Positions 33,043 through 43,500 of a DNA stretch of 64,000 nucleotides are shown piece by piece. The notes under the pieces are model-generated. The model made no database searches and had not been told where the DNA came from. It saw nothing but the letters and a program-made list of their open reading frames with translations. Numbering within the stretch: position 1 is the stretch's first letter; every line of letters begins with the position of its first letter. The translations under genes were made by a program, and so were the position numbers. Origin of the DNA: a bacterium (GTDB lineage: Bacteria; Planctomycetota; Planctomycetia; Planctomycetales; Planctomycetaceae); assembly GCA_016124895.1 (NCBI GenBank), contig WGMU01000023.1, positions 1 through 64,000 on the forward strand, in the 5' to 3' direction.

Positions 33043-36000
33043 TCAACGATTGTTTCCGGGCCGCTGCCCGCTGCTCGCTGCTCCCTGCTTGCCTTCTTCT
33101 GCCGCAACCTGCTCGAAGTAAAGCTTAATGATCTCGGCGTACTCGCCGTTTGTCTTGCGGTCCGACGACTGCAGAATTTCGGTCCGCAGCGTAACCGGCA
33201 GACGGCCCCAGTCGCGCATGACCTGCTGGCGAAGCTGCAGTTCGAGCGGAGACTCGGCCTCCTCGAAGCCCGCTGCTCCCGTGCCGTCACTGCCGAGTTC
33301 CGAAGCAAGCTGCGAATTCTCACCGTTGCTCATCCCGCGTCCCGGTTCTCCCTGAGCCAGGCCGTTCTGCGGAGCGAACTGCTGCGACGCTCCGGAGAGC
33401 AAACCGGCGGCCTGCGCCAGCGCCTGTGCCGCGCGCCGCAACGATTCCGCAGCCGGCGACGCTTGCTGACCGGCGGGACCACCCGCGGATGGATCGCCCG
33501 CCGAACCGCTCGATGACTCGCTCTTCTGACCCGACTGGCTCGATGAATTCGCGTTCGACGCTTCGCCTGGCTGTCCTGGTGACGACTCTGAGCCGCCCGG
33601 TTTTCCGTTAGTCGCGGCACTGTTTGCGGCGGGGTCGTTCTGATTCGACGCGGCAGATGGCGAACTCGACTGCTGACCCGACTGACCTGACTCCGCGCTA
33701 CCCGGACTTGAAGCCGCCGCTTCACCGGGTGTCGGCTGTCCTGACTGATTTGCCGTCGGACTGCCCGATGCTGGCTGTCCGTTCGCACTCGATGGCTGCG
33801 CGGCGACGATTGCGTCGCCAAGCTGCTGCTGTGCCTGCAGCAACTGCTGCGCGGCCGCGACGACCTGAGCTGCCAGTTCGCCAGGCACGTCGTTTGACGG
33901 GGTATCACCAGCCGGATTTCCCGAAATAGTCGGACTGCCTGGCGTCGGTTGTTCCTGCGAACTCGCGCTGCCGCTTGATGCCTCCGCACCGCCCACTGGC
34001 TGACCGGACTGATCAGTCGGCTGACCGGACCCACTCGCTGACTGCCCTGCATCGCTGGCTGGAGGCTGTCTGGTCTGACTGTCCGACTGCTGTCCGGTCG
34101 CGCTTGAGGCTGCCTCGCGCAGTGACTCGGCCGACTGTTGAGCGGCCTGCGCGGCTGCGTCGGGCGAACCGTTCTGCAGATTCTCCACGGCCTGACCTGC
34201 GGTCTGAGTTGCCGACTGCGTCGCCTGCTGAGCTGTCGCGGCGTTCTGCCCGGGCTCGTTCAACCCGAGCGGCTCAGCACCGAGTGACTCGGACAATTCG
34301 CCGAGCAGTTCGGCAAGCTGGGAAGCAGCATCGGCAATCTGCTGCTGCTGAGCCTGCCGGGCGGCCGAACGTCGCGGCTCGGAATTCTGCAGTGCCTCGA
34401 ACTCTCGCGCCAGTTCACGCTGCCCGGAGGCAACGTCTTCCGCCCGGCTGGCGAGAGCCGGCTGCTCATTCGCCAGTGCTTCCTGAGCCTGCTGCGCCGC
34501 GTCGGCCGCCTGCTGAGCCTGCCTTGCCGCCTCGGCAAACCGGCCTCCTTCCGCCTGCTGCTGCGACTGCAGAGCTGACAGCGCCGAATCGAGTGCCGAC
34601 GTTGCCGCGGGTGACTCTCTACCCTGCGACTCCGCCGCTGCGAGACCGACTTCCGCCGCTTCCGCCGCCAGTTCCCGCTGGCGTTGAATCAGCTCGTCGA
34701 ACGACGGTGCCTGTTCAGCTTCCCCGACCTGAGCGGAACTTTCTCCCGCGATTTTCGGAGACGATGCGTTCGACGCATCAGCCGCCTGCTGAGTATCACC
34801 TGCTGTTTGCAGGTTCGTCGCCGGGTTCTCTTCCGTCAGCGCCTGAGCGAGCAACCCTTCGCGATCGGCAAGCTGACTCGCCTGTTGTGCAAGTCGGCTC
34901 AGACGTTCGAGTTGCTGATCCCGCGCGGCGTCAAGAACTTCAGGGCATTCTGCAAGCAACGAGTTCAGGTAGTCCGCCAGCTCGCGGTACTCCCCTTGTA
35001 ACTGCTGCTGCGCCGCTGCGAGTTCGTTTTGTGCGGCAGCCAGACGCTCTGTCTCAGCGGTTTGGCCTTCGTTTGAATCCGAATCGTTCGAATCTGAGTT
35101 TGACTTTGCTGCCTGCTGTGCCGCGTCAAGTTCCGCGCGCAGCTCACTGAGCCGCTCGGCATCGTCTGCCAGTCGCCCGGCCCGTTCGGCGATCCGATTC
35201 AGTTCGAGCAGGTCCTGCTCCAGTTCAGCGAGCCGATCAAAACGCGATTCCAGTTCCCGAAGCTGTTCGGCCGCGAGGTCCGTTGCGTCACCGTTCTGCT
35301 TGAGCGTCTTGGCCTGCTGCTGCGCTGGCGCGTCGCGAGCTTCCAGCAGACGATCGGCAAGCGGAGCCAGTTCGTTGCCCGCCGTCCGCTCAGCCGTTGC
35401 CGCCACTTTGTCGAACAGCGGCCGTTCTCGAAGCTGCTCAGCCAGCTTCTGCAACCGATCGGTCAGCTCGGCTTCGCGCCGCGCCAGCTCATCGAGCTTC
35501 TCTGCTCCGGCCAACGGTTTGTCCGACTCTGCAGCTTCAGTCGCCTGCTTCTGCAACTCGTCGCTCGCTACCGTCGCCTGCTGCAGTCCTTCGCGGATCG
35601 CCTGCAACTCGGCATGGAGCTGCTTCTGCTGCGCGAGCAGGTCGTTCGTGCCCGGCGCGTCTCCGGTATCGGATACGGCGACGTACCGGACCGCCGACCA
35701 GACTTCATTGGGCCGCGGCACCGGCCGGCCATCGGCCGCTCGCGCCTGCAGCCGCAGAATCGTTCCCGCTTGAACGCCGAGCTTCGCCAGATCGACCCGG
35801 AAGCGATGCGTCAGCGTTCGCTTCCCGAGTTCCTCTGTCGGTACTGTCTGCACAACGTCGAGCCCCTCGCGTGACGAAATGCGAAGTTCGAGTTGCTCGA
35901 CGCCGACGTCGTCACTCACTGCCAGCTCAAACGGATAAACGTCCGACGGCCGGGCCGTGTCCTGCTGCCCGCCGGCCACTTCGAGTTGCGGCGGCTGGTC

Positions 36001-37311
36001 GCGTTCGATCTTCAGATGTCGGAACGGCTCATCCGGATTCAGCAACCCGTGCGGGTCGGCGAGCCGAAACGCGAGTGTGCCCTGGACCGTCGCGGTCGAT
36101 TCGAGTGATGCCGATCGACGGTCGTCCGACAACGTCAGCGGCACACGCGGTAATTCGTCAACGGCGGTCAACTCGTTACGAAACCCACCGACGTGGCGCT
36201 CAATTGATTCGCGGTTCGCTGCGTCATCGATCGCGGCGCGATCCTCTTTGGGAATGATCAGCGGCCCCAGCCATTCGACTTCCGCCGACTCGACCGGCTT
36301 GTTGAATGTCAGCTTGAACCGCAACTGGCTGTGCTCGAATGCCGCCATCTCGCCGGTCACGCCATCGAAGGATTGCCGTGGCAGACCGACATACGCCGGC
36401 GGCGTGACTTCCAGCGACGCGGTCACGATCTGTGGAGCGTCTTCAACGGTAACTGCCACTGACTGCGACCGCGTTCGAGCGGCAGCAATCCGAAACTGAA
36501 AACTCTCCTGAGCATCCGGGACGACGGCGACAAACGCGTTGGCATCAGCATCAAACCGCAACTCGCGCCGATCCACCTGCCCCGCGGCGTTCTCCCAGAC
36601 CAGCGTTACCGGCTCGGGGATCGGATCATCGCTTTTGTCCCGCCATGTGATCGACGCCGCGATCGATACGTCGGTTCCGCGGGCAACGACGCAATCCCCT
36701 GGAGTGATCTCAAACGTCAATGGACCGGCAGATGCGTAATTGCCCCACGGATTGAAGAGCCTCGCGACAAGCAGTCGCGACGGGTCGGGAAACAGCAACC
36801 AGCAGAACAGGCACGCCGCAACGGCGAACATTCCGGTCACCGTACATCGGACGGCGCGGCCCGACGCAACCGCATCGAGCAGATCATTGCGCCGGACGCC
36901 CCGAACGGTTTCCCGTTGCAGCATCTCACGCATCAGTGCCGAACCACGTTCCGATTCCGGAAGCCGTTCGTCGGAGAGTTCAACCAGTGACGTCAAACGC
37001 TCCCGCAGTTCCGGAAATCGACGCTCTGCCAGCGCCGCGATTTCTTCATCAGGAAGCCGCCGTAAAAACGGTCGCACAACGCCGAAAACGCTGACCACTC
37101 CACACAGCAGAACCAGACCACTCAGCAGGAGCGAACGCGTCGACGCTTCAAAGTCGAATAGAAAATCGGACACGGTGACAGCCAGCAGGGCACTGGTTCC
37201 AATCAGCAGCAGTCGGCCGAACCCGCGCAGTGCCACCGTCCGCCGCAGATGAGCCCGTAACTCATCCAGTTGCTGCTGCACTTCCGCCGGAAGTTCCAGA
37301 ACCTGCTCCAT
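33043..37311 (-). CDS. Large membrane-anchored coiled-coil protein, DUF4175-like
   Basis: A 1422-residue protein. Two N-terminal membrane helices (LLLIGTSALLAVTVSDFLF and LLLSGLVLLCGVVSVFGVV) are followed by an intervening charged segment with RRFPELRERLTSLVELSDE. A third helix is VTGMFAVAACLFCWLLF. Ig-like beta segments follow (PLTFEITPGDCVVARGTDVS, LEVTPPAYVGLPRQSFDG), then several hundred residues of Gln/Glu/Ala coiled coil (LLAQQKQLHAELQAIREGL onward). The last 500 residues are Ala/Gln/Ser/Gly/Pro low complexity, ending in a folded tail with WGRLPVTLRTEILQSSDRKT. The pattern fits the DUF4175-like giant proteins of planctomycete envelope operons; no enzymatic motif is seen. The start ATG follows GGGGAGGGCGT. 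It is the first gene of the leftward operon with the DUF4129-type and sigma genes. Confidence 0.72.
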   Translation of the reverse strand: MEQVLELPAEVQQQLDELRAHLRRTVALRGFGRLLLIGTSALLAVTVSDFLFDFEASTRSLLLSGLVLLCGVVSVFGVVRPFLRRLPDEEIAALAERRFPELRERLTSLVELSDERLPESERGSALMREMLQRETVRGVRRNDLLDAVASGRAVRCTVTGMFAVAACLFCWLLFPDPSRLLVARLFNPWGNYASAGPLTFEITPGDCVVARGTDVSIAASITWRDKSDDPIPEPVTLVWENAAGQVDRRELRFDADANAFVAVVPDAQESFQFRIAAARTRSQSVAVTVEDAPQIVTASLEVTPPAYVGLPRQSFDGVTGEMAAFEHSQLRFKLTFNKPVESAEVEWLGPLIIPKEDRAAIDDAANRESIERHVGGFRNELTAVDELPRVPLTLSDDRRSASLESTATVQGTLAFRLADPHGLLNPDEPFRHLKIERDQPPQLEVAGGQQDTARPSDVYPFELAVSDDVGVEQLELRISSREGLDVVQTVPTEELGKRTLTHRFRVDLAKLGVQAGTILRLQARAADGRPVPRPNEVWSAVRYVAVSDTGDAPGTNDLLAQQKQLHAELQAIREGLQQATVASDELQKQATEAAESDKPLAGAEKLDELARREAELTDRLQKLAEQLRERPLFDKVAATAERTAGNELAPLADRLLEARDAPAQQQAKTLKQNGDATDLAAEQLRELESRFDRLAELEQDLLELNRIAERAGRLADDAERLSELRAELDAAQQAAKSNSDSNDSDSNEGQTAETERLAAAQNELAAAQQQLQGEYRELADYLNSLLAECPEVLDAARDQQLERLSRLAQQASQLADREGLLAQALTEENPATNLQTAGDTQQAADASNASSPKIAGESSAQVGEAEQAPSFDELIQRQRELAAEAAEVGLAAAESQGRESPAATSALDSALSALQSQQQAEGGRFAEAARQAQQAADAAQQAQEALANEQPALASRAEDVASGQRELAREFEALQNSEPRRSAARQAQQQQIADAASQLAELLGELSESLGAEPLGLNEPGQNAATAQQATQSATQTAGQAVENLQNGSPDAAAQAAQQSAESLREAASSATGQQSDSQTRQPPASDAGQSASGSGQPTDQSGQPVGGAEASSGSASSQEQPTPGSPTISGNPAGDTPSNDVPGELAAQVVAAAQQLLQAQQQLGDAIVAAQPSSANGQPASGSPTANQSGQPTPGEAAASSPGSAESGQSGQQSSSPSAASNQNDPAANSAATNGKPGGSESSPGQPGEASNANSSSQSGQKSESSSGSAGDPSAGGPAGQQASPAAESLRRAAQALAQAAGLLSGASQQFAPQNGLAQGEPGRGMSNGENSQLASELGSDGTGAAGFEEAESPLELQLRQQVMRDWGRLPVTLRTEILQSSDRKTNGEYAEIIKLYFEQVAAEEGKQGAASSGQRPGNNR

Positions 37312-37462
37312 ACGTCGCCCTCCCCGCTCGCGGCGTCCTCGACGGTCTGAGCCCGCCGCTTCACGCTCGAAGCCATTCGCAGCAGTGTCCTGCCGAATTT
37401 CAGACGAATCAAGCACGGCGTTCGATGCGCGACGTCGGATCGGTCCGTTCACTCCCAGGCCA

Positions 37463-37506
37463 CAAAAGAACCGAGGCAGCAGGTTGTCCGTCCTGCTGCC
37501 TCGGTT
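37463..37506 (-). terminator. Rho-independent terminator of the giant gene
   Basis: AACCGAGGCAGCAGG (37469-37483) and CCTGCTGCCTCGGTT (37492-37506) form a perfect 15-bp stem with an 8-base loop. On the minus strand it is followed by CTTTTG. It lies about 55 bp beyond the giant gene stop and isolates it from the operon starting at 37311. Confidence 0.88.
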
Positions 37507-37561
37507 TCAAGCCTGTGGTTCCGCAGCCAGACGACTCCGGAGCCAGTCTTTCACTCGCCGT

Positions 37562-40500
37562 TCAGATCAGCAGAGCATCAAAGTCGAACGAGAAGGCATC
37601 ATCAATGACGTCCCCTGTCCCGGCCAGAATCACATCACCAGCCGTCGCGGTTGTCCCGTTGCCGCCTCCCGCAAGATTGTCGCGTCCACCCTGACCTTTG
37701 ATCAGATCGTCGCCATCTTCACCGAGAATGAGATCGCGACCTGCTCCGCCGAACAGGAAATCGTTGCCGGCGGACCCCAGCAGAGTATCGTCATCGGCAT
37801 TGCCGATCAGTCGATCGATTCCCGCTCCGCCACGCACCGCATCCGCACCCGCACCCGCGTAGACGATGTCGTTGCCGTCGCGTCCGTCGACAATGTCGTT
37901 GCCATCGCCTGCGAAGATCACGTCGGCCCCCAGGCCGCCCAGGATCGTGTCGTCACCGCCCAAAGCATAAACAAACAGTCGACCTGTATAGTCGCCGCCG
38001 TTGAAGTGATCCGCTCCGTCACTGAGAGTGACTTCGATCCGCTCAACGCGATTATGAATATCGGTTTCTGCCCCGTGCGAAATGCTGCCGGCATTGACCG
38101 TTACAGTGGTGCCGGACGCGATGACGAGCATGACGTCGCCAGTCGCTCCCTGGCCGTCGATGTCGTCGTTGCCCAGACCGCCAGCCATCGTGTCGACGCC
38201 GGCTCCGCCAAGTATGCGGTCATTACCGTCATCACCGTTGAGCTGATCGTCGCCGGCATTGCCGATCAGCAGGTCGTTCCCGACGCCGCCGAACACAATG
38301 TCGTTGCCACTGCCGGCAGAAACGGAATCGTTTCCGCCAGTCACGATGCTCGTATTGCTGCTGTCGCCAAAGATCACGTCATTCAGCGCGGTACCCGTGA
38401 TGGAATCATTGCCGTCGCCGCCTTCGATCCGCACGCCGTACTGCGTAAAGCCGCTGGCATTGATATTGTCATCGCCGCTGCCGCCAATCAGAACGATACT
38501 CTCAATCCGGTTGAGCGTATTTGATCCCGTGTCCCAGGTGAGCAGGCCGTCGGTCAGAACGACGGTCCCGGTGACGTCTTCCTGAAGCACATCGAACGAC
38601 GTGCCGTTGCCGTCAACCACATTGTTGCCGGCGCCACCGCTGACCGTGTCGCGTCCAGCACCGCCGAGCACAACATCGTCTCCAGTACCCCCGCGGACGA
38701 TGTCGTCACCCGCGTTGCCAACGACCTGATCGTTTCCGGATCCGCCAGTCAGGGTGTCGTTGCCGTCGTCGCCGTTGATGATGGCGTTGGTACTGATTCC
38801 TGACAAATCGACGACGTCGGCGCCGGCTCCCGCGTTCACCGTCAGTGTGCCATTGAATGTACTGTCGAGGCCGGTTGCCTGCAGTGAATCGTTCCCATCA
38901 CCGAGATTGACCGTGACGGACGAACCCGAGGTTTCAAACGTGACCGACTCGCTCGTTCCCATGCTGGAAATCATTGAGACGCCATCGCCGTTGCTCGAAT
39001 CACTGATCAGAACGCTGTCGGCCGCCGGGCCGAAGTTAAAGACTCGGCTGGCTGCACTAAGGTTGTCAGCGATCGGCTCAAGACCCGTGTATGAGATTAT
39101 CTGGCCATCGACATCGATTGTCCCGGCGCTGCCACTCGTAAACGTGTGCGTGACGCTGGCAAAGGAAGCTGCACCTCCATCTTCGAGCACCAGCGTATCG
39201 ATGCCGGCACCGGAACCACCGTTATAGCTCAGGCCGCCCGCCGGCAGAGGGTTGCCCGTTGCAAAGTCAACGGTCAGCTTGTCGGAGCCACCAGTCTGCC
39301 CGATGAACGAGATGCTCGTGACGTTGGCAAACTCGTGAGCCGGTGCGCCTGGAATGTCAAATCCCGTCACCGAGTTCACAAATCGAACCTTTGTCCCGTC
39401 ACGCCGGACGGTGACATTCCCCGCGGCTGCAGCAAAGTCCGCCGCGTCGAAGGTGACCGCTTCGGCCTGGTCTGACAGATTGATCGTGACCGTCGCTTCC
39501 GAACTGCCCGGTGTGGCTGCGTCGTCGGTCGCTCGAACTGTCAACGTAAATGTCGGAGATGTCTCGAAGTCCAGAGCGGCTGGATTATTCACTGTGATAT
39601 TGCCGGAGTTGTCGATCGCAAACGCACTTGACGTATTCCCGGCAATGATCGCGAGCGAAACGTTGTCCATGTTGGGATCGCTGACGGATACAGTGCCGAC
39701 CAGCGTGCCCGATCCCGAGTTTTCAGCAACGGACAGAGTGCCACCGGTGATAACTGGCGCCGCGTTAATGGAAATTGTTACGGTCACCGTGTTGCCAACG
39801 GCGTTCAATTCTCCACTGGTGTCCTTAACGGTGTACTGGAATGAATCCGACGTGGCCGTCGTCATCGCGTCCGGTGTGTAAGTGAACTGTCCCGTCACGA
39901 AGTCCATATTGACCATGCCATGCGTTGGCAGGCTGACGAGCGGATTGACGACGGCGAGCGCCGGACCGTCGACATCCGTGTCATTGGTCAGCACGTTGCC
40001 TGTCACTGAACCGCCCACCAGAACCGAGAAACTGTCGGGGACGGCAACCGGCGTATCGTTTACGCCGCTGACTGAAATCATCAACGTGTCGGTGTCCGTT
40101 TTTGCGCCACCGCTGCCGTTCTGGCCGAGATCGTTCGACGTGACCGTCAGCGTGTCGTTGCCGGAGAAGTCTGGAGCTGGCGTATAATCGAGCCCGTCGA
40201 GCGCGGCGTTGATATCGGCCAGTGTTCCACGGAACGTCATCGAGGCGTTGCCGCTCCCCGTGCCTGCCCCCGTCCCGTTGGCATCGCTGAATGAGAAACT
40301 GAGTCCCGACGTGCCGTTCAGCGACAGCGTGCCGTGATTGACACTTAACATAACCTGCACGAGTTGTGCGGTCAGGACATCGACATCCGAAACAGAAATC
40401 AGGTTTGAGTTACCGGTGCTGAACACCAGCGGCCCCATCGGAGCGTCTTCTTCAACTGACGCAGTGGCCATCTGCAGCGAGTTGACCGGCGCGTCGTTGA

Positions 40501-43500
40501 CCGCCGACACGCTAATCGCGATAGCACCGGAAGCCGTTTTCGCTCCACCGCTGCCCGTATTCCCGAGGTCGTTGACAGAGACAGTCAGCGACTCCGCGCC
40601 GGCCGAACTGTTGTAGTTCGCAGTCGGAATGTACCGCAGGCCGCTGAGTGCGACGTTGACCGCATTGACCGTCCCGCGGAACGTCATTGCTGCATCAGCG
40701 GTTCCGTCTCCAGCACTCGTTCCGTTGACGTCGCTGAACGAGAAACTCAATCCGGACGTCGTGCTCAGCGTCAACGCTCCGTGACTGACTCCCAGCGAAA
40801 CCTGTACCTGACCACCCATCGTCTCAGATACATCAACGTCGGAGACTGTAATGGAGTTTCCGTTTACCGCCGCGAAGACCAGCGTCGCGTCTTCGTTAAT
40901 CGACTGAGTCGTAGGCAGGCCCAGGGCCGGGGCGTCGTTGACTGGAGTGACGGTAATGGCGACGTTCTGTGACGTCATCATTGGTCCGCCGTTTCCTGTG
41001 CTGCCCTGGTCATCCAGCATGACGGCCAGATTGTCCATGCCGACGTAACCTGGATCCGGCGTATAGATCATTCCGTCGAGGGCCAGATTGACTGCTGTCT
41101 GACCTCCACTGAATGTCATCGTCCGATCGCCAATGCCGTCACCGGTCGAGAAGACCAGCCCGGTCGTTCGGAACAGTTGCAGCGTTCCGTGATCAACAGT
41201 CAGCGTGACCAGCAGCTTGCCGGATCCGAGGTCGACATCATTCACGGCGACCCGGTTGCCATTTGCTGCGCTGATTGTGACATCCGTATCTTCCGCAACA
41301 GTCAGTGGTCCCTGCGTTGTGACGACCGGAGGATCGTTCTCTGGCGTGACCGTAATCCCGACAATGTCGATGTCGCTGAGCGGCGCGTTATTGGGAGCGA
41401 CGCCCGAGTTTCCGAGATCGTTGGTATTAATCTGAATCTGAGCCGGTCCGGCGAAGTTCATCACCGGCGTAAAGGTCAGGCCTTCCAGTGCTGTATTGAT
41501 GTTTCCGAGCGTGCCGCGGAACGTCATGGCTGCATCGGCAAAACCATCGCCCTGAGGGCCACCCTGACCATCCGGAGTAAAGGCAAAGTCCACCAGGGCC
41601 GGATTTCCAAGCGTCAGCACACCATTCGTCGACGTCAGGGTCACTTGGACCACGCCTCCACCAGCGTCCAGGTCCGTAACAGTGATCGCGTTGCCGTTGC
41701 CCGTTGAGAAGATCAACGGATTGTCTTCCGCAACCGTCTGCGCGCCCGGCACAACATTCACTGGAGCATCGTTGTTGCCATCGATCTGAATGGTCACCGT
41801 CGAATTCACAATGCCGTCCGTTGCCGCGGTCATACCAGGCAGGCCGACGTTACCCAGGTCGTTCAGTTCAATGTCCAGTGACCGATTCTGACCGTCGACA
41901 CCAGCCGGCGGCGTATAAATCAGCCCGTTCAGAGCTGCATTGATGTCCGTTTTTGTTCCACGGAACGTCATCGTGACATCGTCAACACCGTCACCTGTTC
42001 CCGTTCCGTCAGCGTCGGAGAATACGAAGTTCAGACCAACCGTCGTTGCAAGTGTCAAAGTTCCGTCACCGTCAGTCAGGTTCAGCGTCAACTGATACAT
42101 GTACATGCCCGCTCCCGTCCCGGTCGGGTCGTCCAGCAGGTCACTGACCGTGATCCCGTTCCCAGCGGATGGCGAAAACGTCAATGGCGTGTCTTCCACA
42201 GCCTGAACGAGCGTTGGTGCATTGATCTGCGGATCGTCGTTCACGTCGTTGACCGTGAGCGCGATCGTACCAGTCGCCGTCTTGCTGCCGCCTGCTCCCT
42301 GATGGCCAAGATCGTTTACGGTGATTGTCAGCGTGTCCGCGCCGAAGAAGTTCGCATTTGGAGTATAGACCAGTCCATCCAGTGCGGCGTTGATATCGGC
42401 CACGTCGCCACGGAACGTCATCGTTGCGTCGGCCGTCCCGTCACCGGTTCCGACACCGTCAGGGTCCATGACAAAGCTGAAGTCCAGTCCGGAAATCCCG
42501 GAAAGAGTCAGCGACCCGCTGTTGACGGTGAGTGTGACCTGGAATGTGTCTCCCACGCCGGGCACCGGATCGAGCGGCGAGTCACCGACCGAGAACTCAT
42601 TCGCTGGCATGTTCATGCTGCTGAAGGTCAGCGTCGTGTCCTCGCTGACGAACTCCTGAGCATCGGGGTCACCGAGGTTGACCGGGGGTGGCATAATCGG
42701 ATTCGCGAACGTGATCACAGGGGCGTCGTTGACTTCCCGGACGTTGATCTCAAACAGTTCGCTGTCCATCAGCGTTCCGCCGGAACCTGTTCGTCCGCCA
42801 TCGTTCACGTCGACCTGAACTGTCCCGAACGGTCCCGCCATCGCGTCCGGAGTGACGAACATCATATCCGGTCGGAAGATCATGCCGTCGAGTGCGGCGT
42901 TGATGTCAGCGACAAGGCCGTCGAACGTCACTGTCGTTGAACCGTCCGCTCCAGCCGTGATGTTCAGGTTGGCTGTCGACGAGAGAATAATCACGCCATT
43001 CGTGGCGGTCAGGGTGACTTCCAGTTTCCCGGAGTCCACCGTCATATCCTCAGCGGTATCGACATCGCTCACACTGATCAGACTACCGTTCGCGTTGTCA
43101 AAGACAAAGTTCTGTCGTTCGAGACCGTCGAACTCGGGCCCGGCGACGGCCATGAATTCCGAGCCGTTGAGGCTGACCACCGGCGCGTCATTCACCGGAT
43201 CAATCGTGATCGTTGTCGTAGACATGCTGGTCAGTGGCGAACCAGCTCCCGTGTTGCCCTGGTCATCGACGGTCAGCGTGAGCGTTGCAGTCCCATTGAA
43301 ATTCAGATTGCTCATTCCCGGACCGTACGGGTGATAAAGCAGTCCGGTCAGAGCTGCGTTGATATTCGCGACCGTACCGGTAAATGAAATTGACGCTTCG
43401 TCGGCGCCTGTTTCCATGTTCTGGAACGTCAGGCCGGTCGTCTGTGAAAGCGTCAGCGTACCCTGATCGACGCTGATCGTGACCAGCATGTCTCCGAGAT

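Noticed and set aside
37385-38524. Plus-strand open frame of 379 codons opposite the RTX region
   Set aside because: Antisense of the repetitive RTX coding sequence; the Asp/Val/Ile pattern mirrors GGxGxD codons read backwards.
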